Assembly: GCF_000519005.1 (NCBI RefSeq)
Contig: NZ_JAER01000005.1
Span: 113,425-177,424, forward strand
From: Nocardioides sp. J54
GTDB lineage: Bacteria > Actinomycetota > Actinomycetes > Propionibacteriales > Nocardioidaceae
DNA length: 64,000 nt
Direction: 5' to 3'
Both the position numbers and the translations under genes were made by a program. The number at the start of each line of letters is the position of its first letter. Position 1 is the stretch's first letter. The notes under the pieces were generated by a model. It worked only from the letters and a program-made list of their open reading frames with translations, made no database searches and was not told where the DNA came from. Shown here one piece after another: positions 34,021 to 42,625 of the stretch.

Positions 34021-35874
34021 TCACCGCACGGCGCAGGAGGTCGGCACGGTGGTGTTGGGGCTGCCCGGGAAGGCGCCGGGGGTGACCGACAGGCGGGCGT
34101 CGGCGGTCTGGTCGGGGCCGCTGCGCATCACGAACTCCACCGAGTGGCGCGACTGGGGCTCCAGCTCGATGCCGATCCGGACCAGGCCGCGGCCGGCGAG
34201 CCGCTCGACGACCGGGTTCGCCAGGCGCTGGCCGTCGATGGAGAGCTCCTCGACGTCGCCGCCGACCGGTGAGGTCACGTAGACGACGAGCAGCTGGTCG
34301 CCCGGTTCGACGCGCAGGCCCGGGTAGCCCTCCCCCGTGATCGCCGGGGGCAGGGAGCGGGCGTCGGGCGGGGTGTCGCTGTGGAAGTCGATCGAGCCGG
34401 AGATGACCTGCTCGTCGTCGACGCAGGAGCGGGAGATGATCCGGGCGTCGTAGCGCAGGTAGTACTGCATCTTCGTCGGGCCGCCGTCGTTGATGAAGAC
34501 GCCGACCTCGGGCACGTGGCTGGCCCGGTCGGAGAACTCCCCGGCGATCATCGTGCCGGCGATCTCATCCTGCGTCTCCGACTCGAAGGCCGCCATCCGG
34601 ATCCGGCCCTCCTGCACCGCGGTCACCAGGCCGCGGATCGCCTCCGCGGAGCTGCCGCGGCCGGCGGCGAAGGCGTCGAAGACCGCCTCGGCGACGGCCT
34701 GCTGGTAGTCGCTGTGGATCGAGCGGTCGTCGGTGAGGCGGTAGATCTCGTTCTCCACCGCCCAGACCACGTTGCCGGCGTCGACCGGGCGGAAGCCGGG
34801 GACGTCGACGGGGCCGGTGCCGCGCAGCAGGTACGACACGGCGACCGGGTCGATGAAGAACATGCCGTCGAGGCTGCCGCCGATCTCGCGCTCCCAGCGG
34901 GCGCGGATGATCTCGGCGGAGCGCTGGAAGTCCGGGGTCAGCGTCGCGTCAACGGCGGCGCGCCCGAGGATCCGCCCGAAGATGCGCCGCTCCTCGGCGG
35001 TCAGGCGGACGACGGGGTCGGTGTTGCGCCCGATCTCGGACATGTCGGACTGCTCGACGATGTCGACGCGCCCGTCGCGCATCCGCACCAGCGACAGCGC
35101 GCCCGGCAGGCCGCCGCCGCTGCGCAGCTCCGCGTTGTTCTGCATCACCAGCAGGTAGTGCCGGTCGCGGTCGGCGCCCATCATCCGGGGGATGATCCGC
35201 GCGGCGCGGTACGTCGACCCGAGGGTCTCGCGGGCGTCGGTGACCAGCGTGCGGAGCCGGTCGAGCTGGTTGCGCACCGGGCCGACGTAGTCGTCGGGGT
35301 CGAGCTCGGCCAGCCGGTCGGCGGCGGCGTCGAAGGCCGCCTCGCTCTCCCGGGCCGGCTCGACCATCGCGGCGATCTGCTCGACGGGGAACCGGCCGGC
35401 GTCGGGCTGGAAGGTCTCTGCGGTCACGAGGTCGGCGGCGTCGGCGATCGGGCCGAGGCCGTCCTCGCCGATGTCGTCGAGCACCTCGGCGACCGTGGCG
35501 ATGCCCTCGGCGTCGTCGCCGAGCACGGGCAGCGCCTCGAGGACGGCCCAGGTCGGGCCGGAGGTGCGGTCGTGGGCGGAGCCGGCGGCGTCGCGGTACT
35601 CCGCCATCGCCTTGCGAGCGCCCTCGGCGTCGGCGCGGACCAGCGCGGCGCGCATGATCGTCGCGCTGTCGCGCACGCGCGACAGGTCGTGGTTGGCCGC
35701 CCAGACCACCCAGGCGGCCCACGCGACGGCGAGCGCGGCGACCGCGCCGACCGCTGCGAGGACGAGGACGCGGGGCTGCTCCTGCCGGAGCCGGCGCAGG
35801 CGGCGGACGAGTCGTCGCGTGGGGGTGGACCGTCGCCGCCGGCGCACCCGCTCGTCGGCGGATCCCTCGGTCAC
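34021..35874 (-). CDS. DUF4012 membrane-anchored protein (locus B)
   Basis: A 617-residue paralogue of the protein at 24.4 kb. After an Arg-rich cytoplasmic N-terminus (RRRRRSTPTRRLVRRLRRLR) comes one membrane helix (about 37-58) and an outer region with DRTSGPTWAVLEALP, MQNNAELRSGGGLPGA and DATLTPDFQRSAEIIRARW. It is divergent from the second BY-kinase gene across 73 bp. In both loci a DUF4012 gene is next to a BY-kinase gene, which argues for a shared job in polymer export or attachment. Start is GTG at 35874. Confidence 0.85.
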   Translation of the reverse strand: MTEGSADERVRRRRRSTPTRRLVRRLRRLRQEQPRVLVLAAVGAVAALAVAWAAWVVWAANHDLSRVRDSATIMRAALVRADAEGARKAMAEYRDAAGSAHDRTSGPTWAVLEALPVLGDDAEGIATVAEVLDDIGEDGLGPIADAADLVTAETFQPDAGRFPVEQIAAMVEPARESEAAFDAAADRLAELDPDDYVGPVRNQLDRLRTLVTDARETLGSTYRAARIIPRMMGADRDRHYLLVMQNNAELRSGGGLPGALSLVRMRDGRVDIVEQSDMSEIGRNTDPVVRLTAEERRIFGRILGRAAVDATLTPDFQRSAEIIRARWEREIGGSLDGMFFIDPVAVSYLLRGTGPVDVPGFRPVDAGNVVWAVENEIYRLTDDRSIHSDYQQAVAEAVFDAFAAGRGSSAEAIRGLVTAVQEGRIRMAAFESETQDEIAGTMIAGEFSDRASHVPEVGVFINDGGPTKMQYYLRYDARIISRSCVDDEQVISGSIDFHSDTPPDARSLPPAITGEGYPGLRVEPGDQLLVVYVTSPVGGDVEELSIDGQRLANPVVERLAGRGLVRIGIELEPQSRHSVEFVMRSGPDQTADARLSVTPGAFPGSPNTTVPTSCAVR

Positions 35875-35933
35875 CTCGACACGCCCCCAGGGCCGTTGTG
35901 GTGGTCACTCACCGGAAGCCGCCTGCTGTTGAC

Positions 35934-35939
35934 TAGGAT
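35934..35939 (+). promoter_or_regulatory. -10 hexamer upstream of BY-kinase 2
   Basis: TAGGAT, 8 nt before TTG 35948, in the 73-bp divergent gap. Confidence 0.4.
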
Positions 35940-35947
35940 CACCTCAC

Positions 35948-37384
35948 TTGTCCGTGGCACACGGTACCGACAGCAAGGGTTGGGTCTTGGACTTCAAGCA
36001 GTTTCTGGTCGTGCTGCGGCGTCGCTGGCTGACTGTGGTGCTCCTGTTGGCGCTCGCACTCGGCGTCGCCGCGGGGATCACGTTCACCCGTACGCCGATG
36101 TACGAGTCGAAGGCACGCGTGCTGCTCACCGTCGACGTGCGCGACGCGAGCGACTCCTACTCGACCTACTTCACGGTGACCCAGCGCGCCGCGACCTACG
36201 CCAAGGTCGCGAAGAGCACCGAGCTGGCGGAGCGGATCATCGACCAGCTTGCCCTCGAGACGACGCCCGAGAAGCTGGCGGACCGGATCAGCGCCGAGGT
36301 CGTCGAGGCCACCTCGCTCATCGAGCTGAAGGTCAAGGACGAGGACCCCCGCGAGGCGCAGAAGATCGCCAGCGTCACCACGGAGCAGTACACCGACTTC
36401 ATCCAGACGCTCGAGCAGCTGACCGGCGGCGAGACCACGGTCCAGCTCAAGCAGACCGACCAGCCCACGTACAACCCCGACAAGGTCAGCCCGCGCACGC
36501 TGCTGAACTTCATCATCGCAGCGCTCATCGGCCTCCTGCTCGGCGTCGGCCTCGCGGTCGCCCGCGAGCTGCTCGACCGCACCATCCGTACGGCGGACCA
36601 CGTCGCCGAGCTCACCGAGTCGCCGGTCCTGGCCAGCATCGGCTTCGACGGCGACATCCGCTCGGCGCCGCTGCTCACCGACCTGGGCGGGTTCGCGGCG
36701 CGCACCGAGGCGTTCCGCCTGCTGCGCACGAACCTGCAGTTCATCGACCTCGACCACCAGCCGCGCTGCCTGGTCATCAGCAGCGCCGTGCCGGGCGAGG
36801 GCAAGACGATGACGTCGACGAACCTCGCCGTCGCGCTGGCCCAGACCGGCCGCAACACGCTGATCATCGATGCCGACCTCCGCCGCCCGCGGGTGGCGAG
36901 CACGCTCGGCCTCGACCCGGCGATCGGCCTGACGACCGCGCTGGTCGGCAAGACCGAGATCCACGACGCGATCCAGGTCCACGAGGCCAGCGGCCTGCAC
37001 GTGCTGGCCAGCGGCGCGAAGCCGCCGAACCCGACCGAGATCCTGCAGTCGAAGATCACCCACGACCTGATCCGTCGCCTGCGCTCGTCGTACGACATGG
37101 TCATCATCGACGCCCCGCCGCTGCTGCCGGTCGCCGACGCGTCGGTGCTGGCGAAGCTGGCTGACGGCGTGATCGTCGTCGTGCGGCACGCCAAGACGAC
37201 CAAGGACCAGGTCAACGAGGCGATCAACCGCCTCAACCAGGTCGGCGCCCGCCTGTACGGCGTGGTCGTCAACATGGTCGCCAAGCGCGCCGTCGGCTCG
37301 TACTACTACTACTACTACGAGGAGACCGCGCCGACCGGCCGCGGCAAGGCGAGCGCGTCGTCGGGCGGCCGCCGCCGCGCCTGA
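35948..37384 (+). CDS. Wzz/BY-kinase: chain-length and tyrosine autokinase protein (locus B)
   Basis: A 478-residue fused Wzz/kinase paralogous to the one at 23 kb. Membrane helices are at about 30-50 and 190-212; the kinase has Walker A PGEGKTMTSTNLA, Walker A' LIIDADLRRPR, and Walker B MVIIDAPPLLP. The C-terminus has six consecutive tyrosines (SYYYYYYEE), unlike the Gly-Tyr tail of the locus A enzyme. TTG 35948 lies 8 nt after a -10 hexamer; a second TTG at 35987 (LDFKQFLVVLRRRW) has AAGGG before it and fits homologues better, so the true start is open. It should regulate polymer length and export for locus B. Confidence 0.9.
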   Translation: MSVAHGTDSKGWVLDFKQFLVVLRRRWLTVVLLLALALGVAAGITFTRTPMYESKARVLLTVDVRDASDSYSTYFTVTQRAATYAKVAKSTELAERIIDQLALETTPEKLADRISAEVVEATSLIELKVKDEDPREAQKIASVTTEQYTDFIQTLEQLTGGETTVQLKQTDQPTYNPDKVSPRTLLNFIIAALIGLLLGVGLAVARELLDRTIRTADHVAELTESPVLASIGFDGDIRSAPLLTDLGGFAARTEAFRLLRTNLQFIDLDHQPRCLVISSAVPGEGKTMTSTNLAVALAQTGRNTLIIDADLRRPRVASTLGLDPAIGLTTALVGKTEIHDAIQVHEASGLHVLASGAKPPNPTEILQSKITHDLIRRLRSSYDMVIIDAPPLLPVADASVLAKLADGVIVVVRHAKTTKDQVNEAINRLNQVGARLYGVVVNMVAKRAVGSYYYYYYEETAPTGRGKASASSGGRRRA

Positions 37385-37405
37385 ACGAGCGCACGAAAAT
37401 CCCCT

Positions 37406-37489
37406 GCCCACGGCCGTGGGCGCAGCCTCGAACGGGGCCGGATGGAACGTGTTCCGGGAATCTTCACCGGAGCCGCCTCCGGCCCCGTT
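37406..37489 (+). terminator. Multi-hairpin region after BY-kinase 2
   Basis: A perfect 16-nt palindrome GCCCACGGCCGTGGGC (37406-37421) is followed by a 12-bp stem between AACGGGGCCGGA (37431) and TCCGGCCCCGTT (37478) enclosing GGAACGTGTTCC. It is followed by TTTC. Likely transcription end for the kinase gene. Confidence 0.65.
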
Positions 37490-37497
37490 TCTGCTGC

Positions 37498-37503
37498 TAT
37501 CTT
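37498..37503 (+). promoter_or_regulatory. -10 hexamer for the TylF-type methyltransferase
   Basis: TATCTT, 6 nt before GTG 37510, no Shine-Dalgarno; leaderless pattern. Confidence 0.45.
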
Positions 37504-37509
37504 CGCCCG

Positions 37510-38358
37510 GTGACGACGACCCCCGACGAGCTTCGTGAGCTCTACCTCGACCTGATGAAGCGCACCCTGACGGGCGCCCTGATGGAGGACAACGACTCCA
37601 TCCTCGGCGGGGTCCGCACCGCAGGCTCGCCCTCGATGAAGAAGCGGCTCGCCAACGCGGCCGGCACCGCTGCGCAGAAGTTCGGCTTCGAGATCGCCTA
37701 CAAGAAGCCCTACGACCCGGCGCTGCGCGAGACCGGCAGCGACTGGCCGTCGCGCTCGGAGTCGATGATCGGCCTCAAGCGGATGCAGAACATCCAGGAC
37801 GCGATCGCGACCATCATCGAGGAGGACGTCCCCGGTGACCTGATCGAGACCGGCGTGTGGCGCGGCGGCGCGTGCATCTTCATGCGCGCCAACCTCAAGG
37901 CGTGGGGCGACACCAAGCGCACCGTGTGGCTCGCCGACTCCTTCCAGGGCCTGCCCGCCCCCAACGTCAAGGACTTCCCGGCCGACGCCGGCGACACCTT
38001 CTACCTGCAGACCGGCCTCTCGGTCGGCGAGGCCGCCGTCCGCCACAACTTCGAGCGCTACGGCCTGCTCGACGACCAGGTGAAGTTCCTGGTCGGCTGG
38101 TTCAAGGACACCCTGCCCACCGCCCCGGCGGAGAAGTACGCGCTGATCCGCCTCGACGGCGACCTCTACGAGTCGACCATCCAGGCCCTCGACGCGCTCT
38201 ACCCGAAGCTGTCGCCGGGCGGGTTCTGCATCATCGACGACTACGGCACGCTGCCCGACCAGGCCGGCCGGGCCGTGCACGACTACCGCGAGCAGCACGG
38301 CATCACCGACGAGATCATCGACATCGACGGCAACGGCGCCTACTGGCGCAAGTCCTGA
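37510..38358 (+). CDS. TylF/MycF-type O-methyltransferase
   Basis: A 282-residue methyltransferase of the macrocin-O-methyltransferase family: IEDDVPGDLIETGVWRGG-like segment (GDLIETGVWRGGACIFMRA about residue 113), ADSFQGLP, and LRLDGDLYEST with metal-binding acidic residues, then CIIDDYGT. These enzymes methylate sugar hydroxyls using SAM and Mg. Here it likely methylates a sugar of the locus B glycan; which one is unknown. Confidence 0.87.
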   Translation: MTTTPDELRELYLDLMKRTLTGALMEDNDSILGGVRTAGSPSMKKRLANAAGTAAQKFGFEIAYKKPYDPALRETGSDWPSRSESMIGLKRMQNIQDAIATIIEEDVPGDLIETGVWRGGACIFMRANLKAWGDTKRTVWLADSFQGLPAPNVKDFPADAGDTFYLQTGLSVGEAAVRHNFERYGLLDDQVKFLVGWFKDTLPTAPAEKYALIRLDGDLYESTIQALDALYPKLSPGGFCIIDDYGTLPDQAGRAVHDYREQHGITDEIIDIDGNGAYWRKS

Positions 38359-38372
38359 CCGAAGGGACCGAC

Positions 38373-39182
38373 GTGCCTGCCCTCCGCAGCGCCTCCCACC
38401 TCAGCAAGCGCATCCGGCAGACGCCCGGACTGTTCCGCAACTTCCCGACGGTCTTCTGGGACCTCGGCACGCAGCGGACCCGGTTCGCGCGCGACGAGAT
38501 GACGCTGCGCCTGCGCAACGGCTTCCAGGTGACGATCCCGAACGCGGACGGCGCGCGCTACCCGATCTACGAGATCTTCGCCGACGACGCCTACGGGATG
38601 GCCGAGCTGACCCGTGGCCTCTCCCCCGACGCCGCGGTGCTCGACATCGGTGGGCAGGTGGGCTGCTTCGCGCTCGCGGTCGCCGACCAGCTGCCCCGCG
38701 CGACGGTGCACGTCTACGAGGCGTCGCCGACCAGTGCGTCGTACGCCGAGCGCAACGTGCGCGACAACGGCCTCGCCCAGCGGGTGACCGTGCACGCGGC
38801 GGCGCTCGCGGGTGAGGACGGCGAGTTCTCGCTGATCGACAACGGCGACGCCAGCGTGCTCAACGGCATCACCGCCCCGAACGGCACCGAGGTCGTCGTG
38901 CCGGCGGTGTCCTTCGACAACGCCGTCGCCGCGGCGCGTGCCGACGGCCGGCCGGTCGAGCTGGTGAAGATGGACGTCGAGGGCGCCGAGTACGACGTCG
39001 TGCTGCGCTCATCCCCCTCGTCGTGGTCGGACGTGAAGGCCGTGGCGCTGGAGTACCACCCCGTCCCGGGCCACTCCCTCGACGAGCTGCTCGGCTTCCT
39101 CGAGCCGCTCGGGCTCTCGCCGTACCACCAGGAGGACGGCACCGAGCCCGGACTCGGGATGATCTGGCTCCGGCGCGCGTGA
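38373..39182 (+). CDS. FkbM-family methyltransferase
   Basis: A 269-residue protein with VLDIGGQVGCFALAVADQLP as the SAM loop (about residue 88), VYEASPTSASYAERNV, and VKMDVEGAEYDVV near residue 195, the FkbM signature. GTG 38373 has GAAGGGAC just upstream, and the stop of the TylF-type gene is 15 bp before. FkbM enzymes O-methylate sugars or related alcohols, so it is a second likely glycan methyltransferase. Confidence 0.88.
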   Translation: MPALRSASHLSKRIRQTPGLFRNFPTVFWDLGTQRTRFARDEMTLRLRNGFQVTIPNADGARYPIYEIFADDAYGMAELTRGLSPDAAVLDIGGQVGCFALAVADQLPRATVHVYEASPTSASYAERNVRDNGLAQRVTVHAAALAGEDGEFSLIDNGDASVLNGITAPNGTEVVVPAVSFDNAVAAARADGRPVELVKMDVEGAEYDVVLRSSPSSWSDVKAVALEYHPVPGHSLDELLGFLEPLGLSPYHQEDGTEPGLGMIWLRRA

Positions 39183-39189
39183 GGCACCG

Positions 39190-40386
39190 ATGAGCCGGCT
39201 GCCAAGTCAGCTCCAGCCGCTGTGGCCGCTGGTCAAGCGCGGCCACCGGGCCGGGGCCCTCGCCATCGGCGCGGTGTCCCGGCACACGACCGGTCCGCTG
39301 CGCGACGGCGTGCGCACCGGCTCGACGACGTCACGGGCCACGGTCGCGGCCGAGCCCGGATCGGCGACCCTGCACTCGCTCGGTGCAGCCGTCACCCTGG
39401 AGCGCCCGGCGCCGCCGGGCGACCCGGCCGGGCTGACCTTCCTCTCGGACCGGACGCGCACGACGATCCCCGAGCGGTTCGTCCTCGAGCTCGCCGGCGG
39501 CCGGCTGATCAGCCGCCACGGCGCCGTCGTCACCGCCGGCGGCATCCTCGACCACGAGACCAGCCACTACTTCGGCATCTCGTCGTGGCGGGAGCACCCG
39601 GTGTTCTGGAACCCGTGGCCGTCGCGGCCCGAGGTCGTCGACGGCACCGTCGCCGTCCTCTCCGCGCGCGGGACCGGCCACAACTTCTACCACTTCGTCA
39701 CCGACGAGCTGCCCCGGATCGGGCTGCTGCGCGAGGCGTTCGGCGACATCGAGCCGGACGTGTGGGTCCTGGACCGGCACACCGGCTACCAGAAGCAGCT
39801 GTTGGCGATGCTCGGCATCGAGCCGGACCGCGTCGTCACCCCCGGGCCCGGCCTGCACCTGCAGGCGAAGCGGCTGCTCGTGCCGTCGCTGCCGAACGCG
39901 GTGATGGACGCCCCGCCCGAGTCGCAGGCGTGGTTGCGCGAGCACCTGCCGCCGCAGCGGACGACCGGCCTGCCGGAGAAGATCTACGTCACCCGCGGCA
40001 CGACGCCCCACACCCGCCGGATGGTGCAGGAGGACGCTGTCCGCGCCGCCCTCCAGGCGCGCGGCTTCACCTGCGTCGACCCCGGCAGCCTGTCCGTGCA
40101 GGAGCAGGTCGACCACTTCGCGGCCGCTCGTGTCGTCGTCGCCCCGCACGGCGCGGCACTGACCAACCTCGCCTTCTGCCGCCCCGGCGTGCGGGTGCTG
40201 GAGATGTTCGCCCCCGGCTACACCGTCCACTGCTACTGGGCGATGACCGCCAACATCGCGGACTCGCGCTACCGCTACCTGGTCGCGCCGACGCCGGAGC
40301 GCACCGGTGACAACGAGCTGATGCAGGACATCGAGCTCTCCCCCGCCGCCGTCATGGACGCCCTCGACCAGCTGCTCGCCGCATGA
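39190..40386 (+). CDS. Glycosyltransferase family 61 (DUF563) protein
   Basis: A 398-residue protein with GTGHNFYHFVTDELPRI at about residue 160, EKIYVTRGTTPHTRR at about 263, and APHGAALTNLAFCRPG near 320, the DUF563/GT61 pattern. In plants GT61 enzymes add xylose or arabinose; a xylosyl donor would be available here from the UDP-xylose synthase, but that link is inference. It overlaps the next gene by ATGA and starts 8 bp after the FkbM gene. Confidence 0.87.
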   Translation: MSRLPSQLQPLWPLVKRGHRAGALAIGAVSRHTTGPLRDGVRTGSTTSRATVAAEPGSATLHSLGAAVTLERPAPPGDPAGLTFLSDRTRTTIPERFVLELAGGRLISRHGAVVTAGGILDHETSHYFGISSWREHPVFWNPWPSRPEVVDGTVAVLSARGTGHNFYHFVTDELPRIGLLREAFGDIEPDVWVLDRHTGYQKQLLAMLGIEPDRVVTPGPGLHLQAKRLLVPSLPNAVMDAPPESQAWLREHLPPQRTTGLPEKIYVTRGTTPHTRRMVQEDAVRAALQARGFTCVDPGSLSVQEQVDHFAAARVVVAPHGAALTNLAFCRPGVRVLEMFAPGYTVHCYWAMTANIADSRYRYLVAPTPERTGDNELMQDIELSPAAVMDALDQLLAA

Positions 40387-41342
40387 CCCGCACCGCACTG
40401 GTCACCGGCGTGACCGGGCAGGACGGCATCTACCTCGCCCGCCGCCTGCTCGCCGACGGGATGCGGGTGGTCGGCGTCGTCCGGCCCGGCAGTGCGACCG
40501 GTCCCCGCGTCGACGCCTACCTCGACGGTGTCGAGCTGCGCGAGGTCGACATCACCGACGGCCCCGAGCTGCGCGCGCTCGTGACTGACGTGGCGCCACA
40601 GGAGGTCTACAACCTCGCTGCGCTCAGCTCGGTGGGCCGCAGCTGGCAGGAGCCCGAGCTCACCCGTCGGGTCAACCACGACGCCGTCGTCGACCTCGTC
40701 GCCGCGGCCCACGACATCGCCGCCCGCGGCCGTGAGGTCCGCTTCTTCCAGGCCTCGTCCGCGGAGGTGGTCGGCCAGGCGGCCGACAGCCCCTACGCAC
40801 GGGCCAAGGCCGACGCCGAGCGGGTCGTGGAGAAGGCGCGCAGCGAGGGCCTGCCGGCGTCGTACGCGCGGCTCTACGTGCACGAGAGCCCGGTGCGCCC
40901 GCTGGGCTTCGTCTTCCGCAAGATCACCCGCGGCGCCGCGGAGATCGCGCTGGGACGCCAGGACCAGCTGACCCTCGGCACCCTGGACGTGCGCCGCGAC
41001 TGGGGCCATGCCGCCGAGTACGTCGACGCGTTCGTCCGCATGCTGCGTCGCGACGAGCCGGTGGACCTGCCGCTGGGCACCGGCGTCGACCACTCCCTCG
41101 CCGACCTGGTCGAGGTCGCCTTCGCCGCCGCCGGGGTCGACGACCCGTGGTCACGGATCGTGCAGGACCCCGCGCTGGTGCGCCCCGCGGACTCGAAGGT
41201 GCTGCGCGCCGACCCCGAGCCGGCCGCCGCCGCGATCGGCTGGCGGGCGACGACGTCGTTCGCCGACCTCGTCACCCGGATGGTCGAGGTCGACCTCGAG
41301 CGCGTGCGCACCGGGGTCGAGGAGGACGTCTCCTACCTCTGA
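40383..41342 (+). CDS. GDP-mannose 4,6-dehydratase-like SDR, divergent paralogue
   Basis: A 319-residue extended SDR: TGVTGQDGIYLARRLL is the GMD-type nucleotide loop, QEVYNLAALSSVGRSW matches the GMD acceptor segment, and YARAK supplies Tyr/Lys. In the active-site segment it reads ASSAEVVG where the true GMD at 44.3 kb has ASTSEMFG: Glu kept, Thr to Ser, Ser to Ala. It could be a dehydratase on another NDP-sugar or a reductase/epimerase completing GDP-6-deoxysugars. Its 3' end faces fabG across a repeat-filled gap. Confidence 0.8.
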   Translation: MTRTALVTGVTGQDGIYLARRLLADGMRVVGVVRPGSATGPRVDAYLDGVELREVDITDGPELRALVTDVAPQEVYNLAALSSVGRSWQEPELTRRVNHDAVVDLVAAAHDIAARGREVRFFQASSAEVVGQAADSPYARAKADAERVVEKARSEGLPASYARLYVHESPVRPLGFVFRKITRGAAEIALGRQDQLTLGTLDVRRDWGHAAEYVDAFVRMLRRDEPVDLPLGTGVDHSLADLVEVAFAAAGVDDPWSRIVQDPALVRPADSKVLRADPEPAAAAIGWRATTSFADLVTRMVEVDLERVRTGVEEDVSYL

Positions 41343-41372
41343 ACGGGCCACAGCCCGCCGGGACGGCCCGGA

Positions 41373-41459
41373 GGTTTCGAGGCTCGTCGCTGGCGCTCCT
41401 CGCACCTCAACCACCGGAGAAGGCTCGTCGCCGGCGCTCCTCGCACCTCGACCACCGGG
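41373..41459 (-). repeat. Intergenic repeat block 1, two adjacent inverted copies
   Basis: GGTTTCGAGGCTCGTCGC to CCTCAACCACCGG (41373-41417), then a shorter copy GGCTCGTCGCCGGCGC to CTCGACCACCGG (41422-41458). Same arms as at 5.7-6.2 kb and 54.8 kb. Confidence 0.75.
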
Positions 41460-41484
41460 AACAACGCTCGGGCCACCTACGCCC

Positions 41485-41529
41485 GGCTTGCCGCCGCGCG
41501 AACCCAGCCACCTACCGGAGACAACCGCG
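41485..41529 (+). repeat. Intergenic repeat block 2
   Basis: GGCTTGCCGCCGCGCGAACC, then CAGCCACCTACCGGAGAC and AACCGCG; matches the copies at 5931 and 54941. It ends 15 bp before the fabG stop. Confidence 0.65.
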
Positions 41530-41543
41530 TGCGCTCGCGCCGA

Positions 41544-42284
41544 TTACGCCGTCAGGCCACCGTCGACGACGAGGACCTGGCCGGTCATGAACCGGTTCTC
41601 CGGGGCGACGAGGAAGGACACCACGCGGGCGACGTCCTCGGCATCGCCGAGCCGGCCCAGCGGCGTACGGCGCTCGATCTGCTTGAGCTGGTCCGCGTCG
41701 AGGCCGTGGCTCATCTCGGTGCGCAGGTAGCCGGGGGCCACGCTGTTGACCGTGATGCCGCGCGAGCCGAGCTCGCGCGCCAGGGAGCGGGTCATGCCGT
41801 CGAGGGCGGCCTTGGTGGCGCTGTAGACGGACAGGCCGCGGTAGCCGGACAGGCCGACGACCGAGGAGATGTTGACGATCGCGCCGCTGCGCCGGGCCAG
41901 CATGGTGCGGCTGGCGGCCCGGGTGACGTAGAGCGTGCCCTTGATGTTGAGGTCGACGACGCGGTCGATCATGCCGTCGTCGGTGAGCGCGATCATGCCC
42001 TCGCCGGCGACGCCCGCGTTGTTGACGAGGACGTCGATACGACCCCAGCGGGCGACCGTGTCCTTGACGTAGCGGGTGGCGTCGGCCTCGACGGAGACGT
42101 CGGCGGTCTGGAAGTGGAAGCGGTCGGGGTGCTCCTTCTCCCACAGCTCGACCTGGTCGGTGCGGGAGCGGGAGCAGGTGGCGACCGCGTAGCCCTGCGC
42201 GAGCAGGTCCTCCACGATCCCCGCACCCAGGCCGCGGCTGCCGCCGGTGACCAGGGCGACGCGCGCCTCGATGGGAGCGGTCAT
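41544..42284 (-). CDS. FabG-type 3-oxoacyl-ACP reductase / SDR
   Basis: A 246-residue classical SDR with TGGSRGLGAGI, NNAGVAGEGM, ISSVVGLSGYRG and YSATKAALDGM (catalytic Ser-Tyr-Lys), ending DGGLTA. It overlaps an acyl carrier protein gene by ATGA, so its substrate is probably ACP-bound. No ketosynthase or dehydratase is nearby, so a complete fatty-acid pathway is not encoded here; trimming of a carrier-bound acyl decoration is one option. Confidence 0.85.
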   Translation of the reverse strand: MTAPIEARVALVTGGSRGLGAGIVEDLLAQGYAVATCSRSRTDQVELWEKEHPDRFHFQTADVSVEADATRYVKDTVARWGRIDVLVNNAGVAGEGMIALTDDGMIDRVVDLNIKGTLYVTRAASRTMLARRSGAIVNISSVVGLSGYRGLSVYSATKAALDGMTRSLARELGSRGITVNSVAPGYLRTEMSHGLDADQLKQIERRTPLGRLGDAEDVARVVSFLVAPENRFMTGQVLVVDGGLTA

Positions 42285-42517
42285 GCGGCGTTGTAGAAGG
42301 CGAGGACCTCGCCGACGGTCTCGGGGAGGGTGTCACCGGTGGAGAACGGGTCCGACCCGAACTCGTCCTCGAGCACGGCCGAGAGCTCGGCAGCCTCGAG
42401 CGAGTCGAGCTCCAGCCCGCCGCCGTACAGGCTGAGGTCGTCGGTCAGCTCCCCGAACTCCTTGTTGGCTCGCTGGAGGAACTCCACGATGACGGCCCGG
42501 GCACGATCCACGGTCAC
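42281..42517 (-). CDS. Acyl carrier protein
   Basis: A 78-residue carrier protein with LELDSLEAAELSAVLEDEFG around the phosphopantetheine Ser (DSL, about residue 40). GTG at 42517 has AAAGGA 7 nt before it; longer frames lack one. It forms a two-gene unit with the FabG-type reductase. The pair inside a polysaccharide locus suggests an acyl group is made or modified for glycan or lipid decoration. Confidence 0.85.
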   Translation of the reverse strand: MTVDRARAVIVEFLQRANKEFGELTDDLSLYGGGLELDSLEAAELSAVLEDEFGSDPFSTGDTLPETVGEVLAFYNAA

Positions 42518-42625
42518 TACTGATCCTTTCGACACTGCACGACAACCACAACACGCTCGGTCTGGCGGTTCTCCCACCCCAACGGTCGGGGGCGGGTCAG
42601 GTCACGAGGCCTGTCCGCACTCCGG

